Below are positions 38,401 to 50,992 of a DNA stretch of 64,000 bases, piece by piece (position 1 is the first letter of the stretch; each line of letters opens with the position of its first letter). The translations under genes were made by a program, and so were the position numbers. The stretch covers positions 21,210,764-21,274,763 of the forward strand of contig NC_090129.1 in NCBI RefSeq assembly GCF_040581485.1, given 5' to 3'. The notes under the pieces are model-generated. The model was given only the letters and a program-made list of their open reading frames with translations. It made no database searches and was not told the DNA's origin. Origin of the DNA: Linepithema humile. Taxonomy: Eukaryota > Arthropoda > Insecta > Hymenoptera > Formicidae.

Positions 38401-39378
38401 ACTAGAAGCATACGTGCGTACACGCATGGCTATAATTGCGCGTGCTAATTTTGCCGCTTGAAATTTATTGGAAGCGAAAAGCAATCACTGCATCGGATTT
38501 TGTCGTAAGCAAAGGAAATATTTCCAATGCATTTTGATTGATGGTTTGAATGCGTTCCAATTAGAGAAATAAAATATAAAATTTGCGAAATTTCGATATT
38601 ATTAAGTTAATTTATATTGCAAATAGTTGTAGAAAAATAATAATTAGCAGAAATATATCATATTAAAATCAAATAAATTTAAATCACAAGTTAATAAAAT
38701 TCATAAAAGTTTCAACAATGTATTTGACGCAAAGTGAATCTTAAATTAAAATTGTATTCACTTAAATTTTTCAACTAGATTTGTTTATGATGAAAGTTAT
38801 TCTTTCAAAAATCAAAGAGCTTCATTAAATTTTTCACAAAAATTCACATTCAAACTAACAATCAATCAAGCGCAGATTTGATTGCAGTAATACAATATCA
38901 TAATTATCCGGACTAAAATGTGCCAGCAATTCTTCTCGGATAATTAAACGCAGCGAACCGAGAATCGACACCGCCGCCAATCAAATGTAAGGCGGTGTAT
39001 CTGACTTTCGTTGCCGCCGAATGTAAATTTTCCATCAACATCGTCTAAACGCTTAAATCTTCTATCAACAATGCTTAGATAAGACGTCGAGAGAGAATTC
39101 TCGCAAACGGCGGAACAATAATGTACTCACTGAGACACGTTGCCGGGCCGGATGGTCGCCGGTATCTGATACTCGGGATGCAGCACGCCGGTGCGGTTGA
39201 ACTCCTGGACGCGGCTCGGTTTGTCAGCGCCGAACGGTCTCGGGCTGCCGATCGTCCGATACAACTGTTGCTGTTGCTGCTGCGGTTGCTGCAGCTGTGC
39301 CAATTGTTCCCTGTCGCAGAACGGGCAGCCGCGCGCGATCGACGCGAGCATCAGGATGCCGATTACGGTGTACGACAT
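32462..39378 (-). CDS. nord: NDNF / nord homologue, secreted fibronectin-III protein
   Basis: Seven minus-strand exons join in frame: 39378-39131, 35337-35207, 34885-34579, 34124-33884, 33659-33393, 33251-33096, 32824-32462, giving 570 aa; vertebrate NDNF is of nearly the same length. The N-terminus (MSYTVIGILMLASIARG) is a signal peptide, so the protein is secreted. Then come a Gln-rich stretch, the NDNF-specific fibronectin-III-like region (FYYLSPREGPPLTLLVSPC), a second FN3 segment (TTYNFTLY joined to VNTRNNVS), and the C-terminal region ending RTRRSC, which matches the RTRKFC-type end of NDNF. There are several N-glycosylation sequons. NDNF is a secreted neuronal and endothelial factor; Drosophila Nord modulates Hedgehog/BMP signalling. 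The frame stays open 110 codons upstream of the chosen Met, but that extension is Gly/Arg repeat and would bury the signal peptide. Confidence 0.92.
35338..39130 (-). other. Large first intron of the NDNF gene
   Basis: 3.8 kb between the signal-peptide exon and the rest of the gene; the other introns are 57 to about 450 bp apart from shorter gaps. The part nearest exon 2 (about 35340-36530) is CpG-rich with CTC and GTC tracts; the rest is AT-rich. No nested gene is recognisable. The CpG block could be an internal enhancer or alternative promoter. Confidence 0.6.
36778..36862. repeat. AT-only degenerate tandem/palindromic repeat
   Basis: Repeated variants of AATTTAGAATTTAAA in both orientations, within NDNF intron 1. 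This is low-complexity DNA able to form hairpins. Confidence 0.75.
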
Positions 39379-39420
39379 GATCGCGTCAGAGATGGTCCCC
39401 CAGGTGCTCTTTCGTGTACA

Positions 39421-39557
39421 GCGACGGCGGCGGCGACGACGACGACGGCGGCGGCAACGACGGCGACGACGACGACGACGACGTCCGTCGTCTAGTGGCG
39501 AAGGAGTTCGACTGTGTGCCGAACGAGCGAAGGAACTGCCGTCGCCGCCACCGCCAC

Positions 39558-39588
<31 letters not shown>

Positions 39589-39592
39589 GCCG
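39421..39592. repeat. GAC/GGC and CCG triplet-repeat tract
   Basis: Imperfect (GAC/GGC)n at 39421-39490 and (GCC)n at 39540-39592, separated by 50 bp of unique DNA. Lies 43-214 bp upstream of the NDNF start codon, probably in its 5'UTR. Confidence 0.9.
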
Positions 39593-40785
39593 GTTGGGAA
39601 ATCACGCCGGCGGCCGACGAAACGAAGTAACCCCTCTCGCTTCCTAATCGGACGACTTCGCGTTCGCCCCCCATATTCTGGGAGAAACCCTCCTTCTTCT
39701 CTTCTCACCGGCTCTCTTGTGTACCCTCGTCTCCCTCTCCTTCTCGTCGCGCCCCCTCACCTTTCTGCGCCGCGTCTGACCTCGTGGATTTGTTACCCTT
39801 CCCGCTGTTCCGCGAGCTTATGTGGGTGCCTCTAATTCGCGGCAAATTTATGGGAAATGTTACTCGTTACGCGTAGCATCTTAAATTGTCTGCGCGTTTC
39901 ATCTTGAGTTTACCTCATCTCATGTTTTGTTCTTCGCTCTTACGAGCGCCTACTGAAACGAATGCGAAAACGCGGAATTAAAGCGTGGAAATTGCATTAT
40001 TTCAACGTCAAGTTCTAATCTTAAATATTTTTCATGCTGTTTCATGTTGTTCTCTTTTCAAGTAACGAAACGAAACTATATTTATTTCTTTAGAACGCAA
40101 CGGTCTCAATTCTTTAATAAATGCATCCATCAATCTTTTAAATTATTTCACTTCTTTCTACGTTTGTTTTTTTCAAAATATCACAGATATATCCATGATC
40201 CGCGAAGGGTGAAATTTGTCATAAAATTGGAAGACACGCGATAATAACGCTATCGAGTTTGCGAAATTCGCACCTCCCACCCACAACATCTTCTCGATGA
40301 GAAAGAAGGTGATTGTCGGCTTCGTACGGCGGTGGGTATCGGCTGGTTAAGGTAAAACAAGGTGGACGGACTAGAGGGGCGCGGCGCGGCGCGGTGCGGC
40401 AAACGGCCTTCCTGTATCAACGGGGCGCGAGGAAAGAAGGAGCCGATATGACGCGAAGATCCGTGCATAGAGGGAAGTTATATACGGCACGGCGCGCTGT
40501 ATCATGGACCAACCATGGGACGATGATGACAGCAGGTCTGGCGAGTGGCAGGCCAATAAATCATGGCCTGCGGTGTGGGAACCTCTGCCTACATGCTACG
40601 TGCGTATGGGCGTACGCCATCGGTAAAACCTTTACTCCCGTGCGGGCCCCGATCGCGGGGTGGTGTTGACGACGGGTCGCCGTATACATACACGCGACGT
40701 TATGCACTCATACGTGTGACGTGCACCACGTGCTCGCCTCATTCGATCTCCGCTCACGCTCGCGCGCGACCGCTCGTACGTGAAC

Positions 40786-40804
40786 GTGTGTGTGTGTGTG
40801 TGTG
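40786..40804. repeat. (GT)n microsatellite
   Basis: Short pure GT run in the CpG-rich block upstream of NDNF. Confidence 0.9.
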
Positions 40805-41056
40805 CGAGCCGGGGCATCGTTATGCACACATCGCGTTATATTGTTGCGTTGTGGAAGCCAATTCGCCGCGATGAGTGACGGTCCGACTTCATGAAGTTGG
40901 GCCTTTTTTGGCAGTCATTTTTGCGGGCCCGCCCGGACCCGCGGGATGCCGCACCGTACCGCGCCGCGGCGAGGAGGAGGCGTGCAGCAACGATGACCGC
41001 TTCGTATACAAACGGCTCGCTTCCAAAAACGGCGTTGCTTATCGACGCCGAAAAGA

Positions 41057-41080
41057 TAGAGAGAGAGAGAGAGAGAGAGA
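41057..41080. repeat. (GA)n microsatellite
   Basis: Pure GA run at the distal edge of the NDNF upstream CpG block. Confidence 0.9.
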
Positions 41081-44000
41081 AGGAGAGGAGAGAGGATCTT
41101 CTTTTATTTCTCTCGTAGGACCAAGGGTCAGGAGGCAATCGATATCCGTCACACCGAGTTAATGAAACATCATTTCCTCAAACACTATCGATTAATGTTA
41201 ACTCTAACATATCGCCTTAAGTTCGCAATATGTTTTTCTGCCGCGCACAATAATTATGCTATTTTATTCTATTTTATACCCCCATTATTAAAATTTTTTT
41301 TATTCTTGTCTTACTTTTCTAATTAAGAATCCTCCAAGCCATTTATTGAGCTATTCAGATTTTGATAACGAATCGAGACCTTGTCTTCTAAGGTTGACTA
41401 ATTTTAGCTCCGCTTCAAGAGTTTCCAAGATCACATGCTGTGATGCTGGCGGTTCCTATATGCCCGGCAACCTACGATTTTTGTATATTCGTTGTCGAGT
41501 TGGACGAAAGGGAGGCAATTGGACGCTCGTAAAGGGCCCGGATAGGGCCTGCGAGGTTGGCGCCTATACACGTCGACCGAGTTCTCTCGGCTTCTCTGAG
41601 AGAAAGAAGGCGGGGCTCTCGCATAAATTTCCATTGAATGCACATCCCTATGCAGGGCCGCTACTCGATTCAGCGTCAAATAAAAAATATGTTTACGAGC
41701 AAAAATGTCGGGCATTACGCCAAACATGCAATTCTTACAAACGTTATTAAGTAGTTTAAAATATCAAATTAGTATCCTCCAACAACGAATTTGACAAATT
41801 TTTTCTCATGAAGATGATACGTGATATTGCCTCTCGGTTCATTAATATTAACATCTCATGCATTGCTGTAATAAGCGGCATTAAAATTAATTAATCATGC
41901 GATCATAATAAATGCGAAGTCATGGTATCAATTTTTCTTAAGTTCTTTTTTTGTAAATATAACGATAAAGCTGATAAAATAATGATCTTATTAAATAAAA
42001 TATTATTTGTTAAGCTTGTTTCTTTTTGTGCAAGACTCTCTATCGCAATAAATCTAAAACGAGTGCGAACTTTTCAGTCATACATGTCGAAAATCAAAGA
42101 CTACCGCGGGTCAAAAAACAGTGAAACGCGAGACTTCTAACCGCAAAACACACACACGAGGAACAAAGATCGCCGTAGCTAATGCTGTCGTGCAAAATTT
42201 CTAAATTTAACACCGTCTGGAACATCTCGCACGTGCTTCCCGAGCTTCAGCAAAATTGATTAATCGATCGAGTTTCGAAGCAATCATTAAAAAAGCATCA
42301 AATTGATGAAATAATGCAAATTAAAAATGTTCACCAAAAAAATAAATTGCGAAAGTTTTGTATATATTATATGCAAAAATGTTAATTTTTTAAATCTGAA
42401 AATAATTATAATACTAAACAATTATCTTATTTTTAATCGATCTGATTATTTTTGCATTTATAAAGTTTATCGAATATATTTTTCAATTTTATTTATCGAT
42501 AATGTGAAGAAAATCTTATTATAAACGCTTTGTGTTGGTATTGTTTATCACAAGCTGAACGTATTTACACAAGTAGCTATGCAAAAAATTTTCTCTCAAT
42601 TCATGAGGATTATGTGTATAGCTTGCCTCATCGCTCGATTGAAGGAGCCTCGAATGTCGGCTTCGATGATCCACCTGTGTATCGAGTTTAACTTGCTCGA
42701 ATAGCTGGCTCTCCTCCTCCGTCCCGCCTGTTCTCCGCAGCATGAAGACCTACTCCGCTTTAGGTGCTCACCACCTCGTAATACTGATTCTGACTAAGAA
42801 CCCGCCGACACCTTTCAAGTGTTACATGTGTTACAGGGTGTCGAGTGTCGCATTGGTAACCTTAGATCTTATTTAAAACACGACTGTATGTAACGCACGG
42901 TAAATGTCAGAATACGAATTTAGATAATAGAATTATTTTATTATAAATCAACGGATAAAAATAATTAAGGACATTCAACTTTACAGTATATAGCGTTTCT
43001 GCAGAAATAAAACAGTTGATAGCGTTCGAAAATATTATAAGAAAAAGTTATCAAATAAAATAAGCAAGTTTATTTTTCTTTAACTTTCTTGAAAAGTTAC
43101 TTTCGTAATTTTATACATTTATACCTCAATGTTTACATAATATAAATGTAAATTTTTCTATTTTTAATATCAACCATTATTTGATAAACTTGTTGTATCT
43201 AATGTTTCTTTCTGTTCCATTAATTACCGTTACAATGATTTATTGAACTGTAAAGAGCAACGCCTGCGACATGTACCGTAATAATTATCGTTTTTGTGGC
43301 TTTGTTTCAATCCTCTTAGAAAACGCGGTTCTCGGAACAATTTATATATACTTCCTACTTATTTATCCATTTAAGAATAATGGAAAAAGTTTCTTCATCA
43401 AAAAAGAACTAATTGGAAAAGCATCAACAAGCATTAAATTTATACCTTTTAATCAATCGCAAATAAATTCATCAATAGGCTTTATTTTGCGGGAGAGAAA
43501 TAAAAATACTTTTGCGCGATAAATTCGAGAGGACGGTGAGTTTTTTTCCAGTCAAGTAGAAATTGTTTTAAAAATTTGTCACGACGGTGTCCACCCGCGC
43601 ACATTATTCGTGCAATTAAACGTTTAATTTAACGTGACGCATTATAACGAAAATATATTCCTCACGAACAGCCTTGATGCGAATGTACGCGTATGCGTGT
43701 GCACAATGAGCCGCGATGTTAATAATTTCTCGACCGATGCGACCGATTTTATTCAAGCGGCAGACCAGATACGGCATGTTTGCCGTCTGCGGGAGCACTT
43801 GTCGTATATTGCGCGCGGCATGCACGTATTTATAGGTGTCTTCAAAATAGTTCGAGAGCAAAGTGTTGCAAAGACCGTAGAAATTCGAGCGAATACACGC
43901 GCGCGTGATATGTCACATCGCTCTCTCCAGAGTCGGCCCTCTCTTTACAGGACGTTATCCCTGTTTCGACGATACATCATAACACAAGAAAATTTTTTCA

Positions 44001-45079
44001 CAACAAATGAATGATAATTTCCCTACAAGCTTTCGAATTTTCACCGTTAATTATTTCTCTAATTGCACAATCGCTTCGAATAAAATCATTCTTACATTAT
44101 TTTCGATACTGTTTACTTATGTGTTGCAAATACAACAGTAAATAATAATAAAAAACATAGACGACCGGTGCGTTTAATAGTAATAGTATTAAATAATTTA
44201 TGCAATGACAAAACTATTTCGTCCCATTTTTAGAAAGCAACTCTATCTCGATTCGTGCAAAATTTTCCATTGATAGAGAATGTTAATTCGCCTGAGCAAG
44301 AAAGAAGCGTGTGTATTCGAAGAGCTCTCATGTCTCTCAGTGGTTTCAATGACGTCGAAAATAATAGTTGGAAAATCGCGATGCGTCTCGATAGAATTGG
44401 CGATTGCGTCTCATCAGCCATAAGGGCGCATAGTGCACGCTCCGTTGCGAGCAGCATCCGTCAGGAGCAGGAGCTCCCGAAGAGCGTGTGTTTGTGTATG
44501 AGAGAGATCGCGCACGCGTATGCGCGTTACACACAATGCATACCGGTCCCCGTGCTTCTCTCTCCCGGAATCCCGATCTTTCGGTTCAACCGACGTATTA
44601 CTTATTTATTAGGACCGTGCCCGGGTGGTCCGCGACATGACGGAATCGATTACGCGAATTCGCGGAACCGGCCTTCCTGGCTAAAGCCCCTTCGGAATTA
44701 TGCTTCCACTCCTTCAGATTGGGGCCTCTCTATCTCTGTCCCCCATATCTCCCCTTCTCTCTCGATCCGCTCTTTTACTCCACCTCTCCTTCTCTCTCCT
44801 TCTCTATTCGCGCTTCGTGTCCTTTCTCGTTCTTTTTTTTAAACTTATACACCCTCTCTCGTCCTTCCTGCCCTTCACTTCTCTCCTCCGAGTGTCCACA
44901 GGCACTCCCATTCTATCGCGTCGTCGAACCTCTTCCCTCTTCGCATCCTTTTGCCCTTAGCTTATTACACAATCAGAATAACAATAATTTGCTTCGAAAC
45001 TGCTTCGACTACTCATCAATCTGAGTGACAGCCGGTTACCCGCGGCTATGCGCTAAAGGCACCGGCCATTTAGTTATCC

Positions 45080-45098
45080 ATGGCTCTAAAGAGGGCAG
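45080..45098 (+). other. Possible tiny first coding exon (unassigned)
   Basis: ATG in good context (TCCATGG), an in-frame TAG nine bases upstream, six codons (MALKRA) and a strong donor (GCAG|GTGAGC). No downstream partner exon was found, so this may be chance. Confidence 0.15.
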
Positions 45099-45211
45099 GT
45101 GAGCAGAGAGGCAGTTTTGAATAATATCTCGATGCACCTCGCAGACTTCATTATTGATCCCGTTGTAATTCATGTACGATCATCCATAATTAATCGACAC
45201 ATTAAACTACC

Positions 45212-45230
45212 AAAAAAAAAAAAAAAAAAA
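45212..45230. repeat. Poly(A) tract, 19 nt
   Basis: Pure A run in non-coding DNA. No recognisable retroposed sequence precedes it. Confidence 0.9.
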
Positions 45231-46271
45231 TAATCGTAACAAAACACTTAACGTATATGCAGAAACAGGCAACTCCAGGCAAGAGCTTCTTTTTTACAGA
45301 GAATAATTCTACAGAATTCTACAAAGTATTTTCTACAAAACTAGATAAACGGCAGGGCAACATAAAATAACTTTCGCAACAGGGATCGGGATGGAAAGAA
45401 AAAGTATGCGACGAGCGTTGCAATTGTATGTACAGACTTTATTAGGGTTTAGAGTGAATACGATTGGGTCGTGTACCTGTGTCACCATGGGCGTGAGTAA
45501 TCCATGTGTTTTTATGTGTTAGTCCGAAGAATGAACGTGGGGTTTAGGTAGCTAGCCTCGTCCTAGCCTCGTGTGCGCATTCACACCACATAATTGATTC
45601 GCTTTGAAACCACTTACGCTTACGCTTTTGTAGTCTCTCTCACCGTTTAAGTATCTCACCTAAATTTAATTACGCAATAATTCGATTAATCAATAAATCT
45701 GTAATAATAAATCCGTATAAACGTTGAGTTGTGTGCGTGAGTGAACTAGTGGTGCCGAACCTGTCGTAGGACCGGCTAGGAAGTCTCTGTAGTAACCAGC
45801 GGTAAACGTATCACAAGTTATGTAGCATTCATTTATTCATTATTCGGCGCGGATGTTGGAGGCTCGAGAACGACCAATGTCTAAAACGCGCGTCCGTCAA
45901 TGCTGCATCGATATCTATCAGACGTCCTTCTCTCCGCGAGAGAAAAAGATCGGCCGATGACAGTGTGCGAATCCTTCTCCTTTCATTTCTCCCGGTCTTA
46001 GGTACGCGATTAGACGTTAATTCGACGATTTGTGCTCCCTAAATTAACGCGTCGATTAATCGCGCGCGACGATTCGCTCTGCCGAAGGAGAAGCCTCATC
46101 TTGATAGTATTGTCGCGACGCTCCTCATCCGGAAGCGCGAATCGCATTCCCGATCGCGGGATCTACCGTGCTCTCGCGGTCGCCGTCGATCCTCCAACAC
46201 TCGGAAGTATTGTAGTTATAGCGTGACGCGGTGCGCGCCGCGGCGTCTTAATCGTTCCGCTGTTCCCACCC

Positions 46272-46279
46272 TATAAATA
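46272..46279 (+). promoter_or_regulatory. Candidate TATA box (TATAAATA)
   Basis: CCCTATAAATAG sits at the edge of a CpG-rich block and is followed after about 20-45 bp by an extremely GC-rich stretch ending in a donor-like CGCTTAG|GTAATCC (near 46323). The arrangement resembles a core promoter with a short non-coding first exon on the plus strand. No coding exon follows that I can recognise. Confidence 0.25.
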
Positions 46280-48861
46280 GACAGGACGCGCCGGCTGCCG
46301 CCGCGGGCGCGCGCCGCGCTTAGGTAATCCTTCTTTTTTTTATTGTATATCAAACTTTATAAACTGTAATACAATGTAAACCTGTAAAAAATATACTGGG
46401 TGGCGGCGGCTCTGTATAATATAATAAGTAGTATTATAATCGTTATGGTACAGTTGTAATTAGTATAAATATATCGTTATATTATAATCTGCGACGTGTT
46501 GCTTCCGCGCTTTATAACCGGATTACTCTTTCTTTCTTCTTTTTTTTTCTCTCATTCTCACTCCGTCTTTCTCTTGTGCTCTGGTTCCTCATTCGTACGT
46601 ATCAACAGATTCAGCTAAAGTTATCACATGCTTCTCTATACCGTTTTTCACGATCCTCATTATACCTCGTTTCTCTTTCTCTCTCTCTTTTTTTCGCTCG
46701 TTCTCTCAATCATTCTCTCGATCTCTTTCTCTCACTTGCTTCTCTCTTTCGTCGTACGGTAAAATACGATCCACCGGTATCTACATATTCCGCTTCTTAC
46801 GAGAAACGGTATATATAGTTGCGTACATACAAGCGCGTCGCTCTTTACGTCGGTTATACCACAAGGAGACGGCTTCAGCTAAAAGCGTTCTCTCGACACG
46901 TTAATTCGCGAATAACAGACGTTTTTACTTAAATCGCGCCTAAAAGCGAAATAAGAATACCAATCTTTGGTCTTCCTTCTTTTATTCTCGAAAACATGTG
47001 TCGAATGTGATATTTCTCATTTTAAAAGCGTTTGCATCAAAAAATGCACATTTAATTTATGAAACAACATAAATTTCAACGCATCAATGACAAAACACCT
47101 TTGTTAAAATCATACTATTGGATTTCTCTTTCCTTCTCTTATAAAGTGTGATAAGTATTCGCAAGGATGCGTTTCTCACAAAAGTTTTTAAACGCTTAAA
47201 TAGTAAGTAGACCCATAGTTATCGATTACAACAATTGACAAGAGACAAGATTAAAATTTAATTATAACGTGAAGTAAATAGTTGAAAGATTAATTAAATT
47301 TGTCGCGTTGGATCTTTAAGAATTTCAAATAACGCGTTTCGATAAAAGAGTCAGTAAGAATCGAGATGTCAATAGCACCGATAGCACGTAACGTTTACCG
47401 TACTTCGAAATAATAAAACGCGCATCCATTCATTCATTCATCCGTTCGCACGGTATTTTATCATGCGCTCGGGGCGAGGCTAGGGCGATTTAGGAACTAC
47501 GTGACAGCACAACCGATGCAAGTAACTATTTCATCTGTTTCGCATGTTTCTTTCCAGTTTCTGTTTCTTTATACAATATGAAGTCCTTCGTGAGAATTCG
47601 AAACGGCGATCTCTGCGTCGGCGACGTAATCGACGGTGACGCGTCGATTGGAAAAGAAATACGAACGCGGAGGGAGAGAGAGGGGAAATAATCGTTTTGG
47701 AGAAGGTAGGGATCCCTCTCGCGCGGAGTAACGGCTGCGAGAGAAGCCGCGAAAGGTACAAGTCTCGAGCGCGAGCCCACGGTAATTCGTGCGTCGGTTC
47801 GTTCGGACCGTGCCGCCGGTTGGTAAGCCTCCCGGCGGAGGAGTCCGGAGGATATCTCGGGAGCATGTTTCAGCACCATCTTCCAACGACTGTGTACACC
47901 ACTCGCTGGATCTCCCATTCGACCGAACACCCGCGGCTATCGAGACCGAATCAAATGTTGGGAGTCGGGAGTTCGCGTGTGACACGTCGATTCAACAATA
48001 TCGAGCGCCGCACTTTTACAACAACGTAATCGTGACGCAGAAACCGCACATTTCTTACAATGTGCTCGCCTACTTCGTCGTTTGTGTTTTTTTGTTTTCT
48101 CGCTTCACCTCTCTTTCTCGTTCGATTAAAGGTTGTATCCGAAGAACAATGCTCGCGACGCACAATCATCGATAAATATACGTATATGTATAATATATAT
48201 AAGTATGTATATCTATATATTACGCATAAATAATCGACAGCGCGTTTATCTCTGATCTTATGTACAATTGTAGATTACACAAAATTAAAAATAATATTTT
48301 GCGGAGGCATGTCTTCTTATTTCTCATTCTCTCTTTCTCTCTCGTTCTCTTCTTCCATTTCTCTCATTCTCTCCTTTGCTTTCACTCCATCGCTTTCTTT
48401 CTCCGTCTTTTACTCGTTTTCCTTTTAATTATTGGAAAGTTGTATTATATAGTCGTCTTCGTACAGTAGGAACTTAAAATGGTGACTTCGCTGATCGCAG
48501 TCCCAGAAAAATAAAAACATTTTGCCCCATTCGTCAGTCATATCGATGCCAGTGTGGTGGCCGATAAGCGGATAGCATTTGCAATGTAATAATGTAACAC
48601 AGAATACGAACGGCGTTCGTGATCGCGATAAAGTTACTACTGATGTGTATGAGTCAGAGATGAAAATCGGTGCGAATATACCGGAGAGTTCAAGATTTCG
48701 TCTCGGTGTTGTCGATATGTGAAAACGAACGCGACGATTGACGCGCAAGATACGCTCTCTTTTTTTCTCCCGCATGTACACAGTATCAGATATTAATATC
48801 GCCGAAATTAGCCAGTTTCAATCTCTGGGGGCGACGAGGACAGCGCTGTCGAGCGGTAAGA

Positions 48862-48878
48862 CGATGATGATGATGATG

Positions 48879-48937
<59 letters not shown>
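48862..48937. repeat. (GAT)n then (AAT)n triplet microsatellite
   Basis: Six GAT units run directly into about 19 AAT units, with no interruption. Confidence 0.97.
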
Positions 48938-48939
<2 letters not shown>

Positions 48940-49989
48940 TATTCTATTTAAAAGCTAACGAAGAAACAATACATAACGCACAACAGAAAAGATCGCATTT
49001 AAAAGCAGAATTCTCACGCGTTCTCGCGATCCTTTACCTATCACGCGACTATGTTTGGCAAATAAAATGTTAACAATCCTAAATAACAATACGGCAACAT
49101 TAATAAGTCATATCCGTGCTTAGATTTGCGCTGCAAATTAACAAATTGATCACATGCTTAATTCAATTCATAATAAGAATGGCGCGATGTAATAATAATA
49201 ATAATTGTACTCCGATAATTTTAATAACATAAGTAATGTGTTATGGAAATTGGATCACATATTTTCATATTGCAATTATATCTTCAACGTATATTTCATA
49301 AAAATTATATAAAAATTTAATTTATATAGAATGTTAAAAAAGATCGCAGAAGATAAACTGAATAAAAAAGATGTTTAATCAGCGTAAATCGAGAAATTGA
49401 TGTCAGAGTTAGAAGCATTTTTTTCTTCGATTTTAAGTAAATATGCCTCTAAGTTTGAAGCCCTCTCTTTTTGAACATCCTATATAATAAAAATAATAAC
49501 ACAGCGCTATTTATATAACGTGCAATAAAAATGTGTGATTCCAACATTCGGATACAACCCTTCGCGTGTTTCTTTTTACTCTTCTTTTGTGCGTATATGC
49601 CTGTCCGAAGGTTCAAGAACGAATTATAATTACAATCGCATAACTAATTAAGAATTATAATTATTATTACCGGCGCCGATATATTCGAGCGTATAACTAA
49701 GCGGACGAGCGAACAACAAGCAACAAACGCAAGATCGGATTTGTTTAAAATCTTTCGGATTTGCTGTTTGCTTCGTCCTCGCTCAAGTGTATGCCGATCT
49801 TAAAACAAATCGCAACGCAACCAAGATAATGCGTCGATTTAAATTCAACTAACGTGTGTTACTTGCGATGGTGTAATATTCCTTCGCGATAAGAAAGTAA
49901 CCAATCGATACGCGTCTCTCTATTCGCACCCTATACGACAGTAATAATGCTCCTTTTTTCCTCTGACTTGTATGCCTGTGTATGTCACT

Positions 49990-49990
49990 T

Positions 49991-50024
<34 letters not shown>

Positions 50025-50040
50025 ATTCTCTCTTTCTTTC
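49990..50040. repeat. (CT)n microsatellite
   Basis: CT run with a few TT/ATT interruptions, in CT-rich DNA. Confidence 0.9.
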
Positions 50041-50902
50041 ACGCACATTCGGATTTCCTGCCACGCAACGAAACACTTGCCTTCAATCCTTCTTCTTTTT
50101 CTCCTTATCTTCTCCTTCCTTTAAAGCTCTGCGCGTCGCCTCTCGCGAGAGAAGCGAGAGACGATAAACATCGCGATCGAGGGTGAAAGTTCTCTCATGT
50201 TCATTCTCCTAAAGGGATGCCTACGAACAACGAAACAGGCGCGAGAGTTCAGGTATCTAACTAACGTACCGATCGTTTCTTTTTTTTTTTCTTGTTAATT
50301 GCAACATAATACTGAAGTCTGCACATGGTGCCTATCACATATGTCTATATATAATATATATGTACCTCTCGCACGCACTCCCACACGCATACAAACAGTC
50401 ATTGTCTGCGCGATTCGATACAGTTAAAACATAGCTCCTCCTTCTACATCTCTGTTTCTCATTCTTTCCCTCGTCAACAGAGTGGATAAAAAATTGTTAA
50501 AACCATTTTCAACGTGGCTGTACCATCTTGAACGTCCGTTGCCTCAATGTCGTTTCACGGTGTTCTATATTAGTTGTTAAAACAAAACTTTACACCTAAT
50601 TTTCTGATTAAGTAGAAAATTATTTCAAGTACGACGGAATAAGAAAAAATAAATAACAAATATTAATATATAACAATTAAAAAATTAGACAAATTCTAAA
50701 GCTTGTTATCTAAAATGTGATTTAATATAAATTCTGTTAATTTTTAAATCAATTTTTGCAAATTAATGGCCAAAATAAGATTTCAAAATAAATATTTTCA
50801 ATCGTTGAAAATAATATATAATGTAATGTAGTGCTGAGTTTTGTAGAAACGAACAACTCCAACGCGACGGTACAGCCCGCTGGAGCAGTTATAAACTCTT
50901 TT

Positions 50903-50913
50903 AAAACACCCTG

Positions 50914-50944
<31 letters not shown>

Positions 50945-50992
50945 GTATTAATAATCAATAATAATATCAGTTTGTATTGTACAGGCTGTTTT
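50903..50992. repeat. Small foldback: 13-bp inverted repeats around (TA)n
   Basis: AAAACACCCTGTA (50903-50915) and TACAGGCTGTTTT (50980-50992) are inverted copies differing at one base, and enclose about 65 bp that starts as an alternating TA tract. It resembles a very short palindromic mobile relic or a hairpin-prone site. Confidence 0.5.

Larger units (their letters stand above)
39379..41160 (-). promoter_or_regulatory. CpG-rich 5'UTR/promoter region of NDNF
   Basis: Upstream of the NDNF start the DNA is GC-rich up to about 39830 and again at 40300-41160, with an AT-rich gap between. The proximal block is dominated by GAC/GGC and CCG triplet repeats. It is best read as 5'UTR and promoter; no TATA box stands out and the start site is unknown. 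The frames on both strands are triplet-repeat artefacts. Confidence 0.4.

Noticed and set aside
39127..39835. Long open frames on both strands rich in Arg, Gly, Cys or Pro
   Set aside because: They are products of GAC/GGC and CCG triplet repeats. Only the final part (signal-peptide exon of NDNF) is supported.
44255..44842. 195-codon open frame on the plus strand
   Set aside because: No domain, low-complexity Ser/Leu-rich end derived from a CT-rich tract, no splice or start support. Most likely chance.
47526..48175. Five overlapping 110-138 codon frames on both strands
   Set aside because: Mutually exclusive, in CpG-rich DNA with few stop codons, and without any domain.
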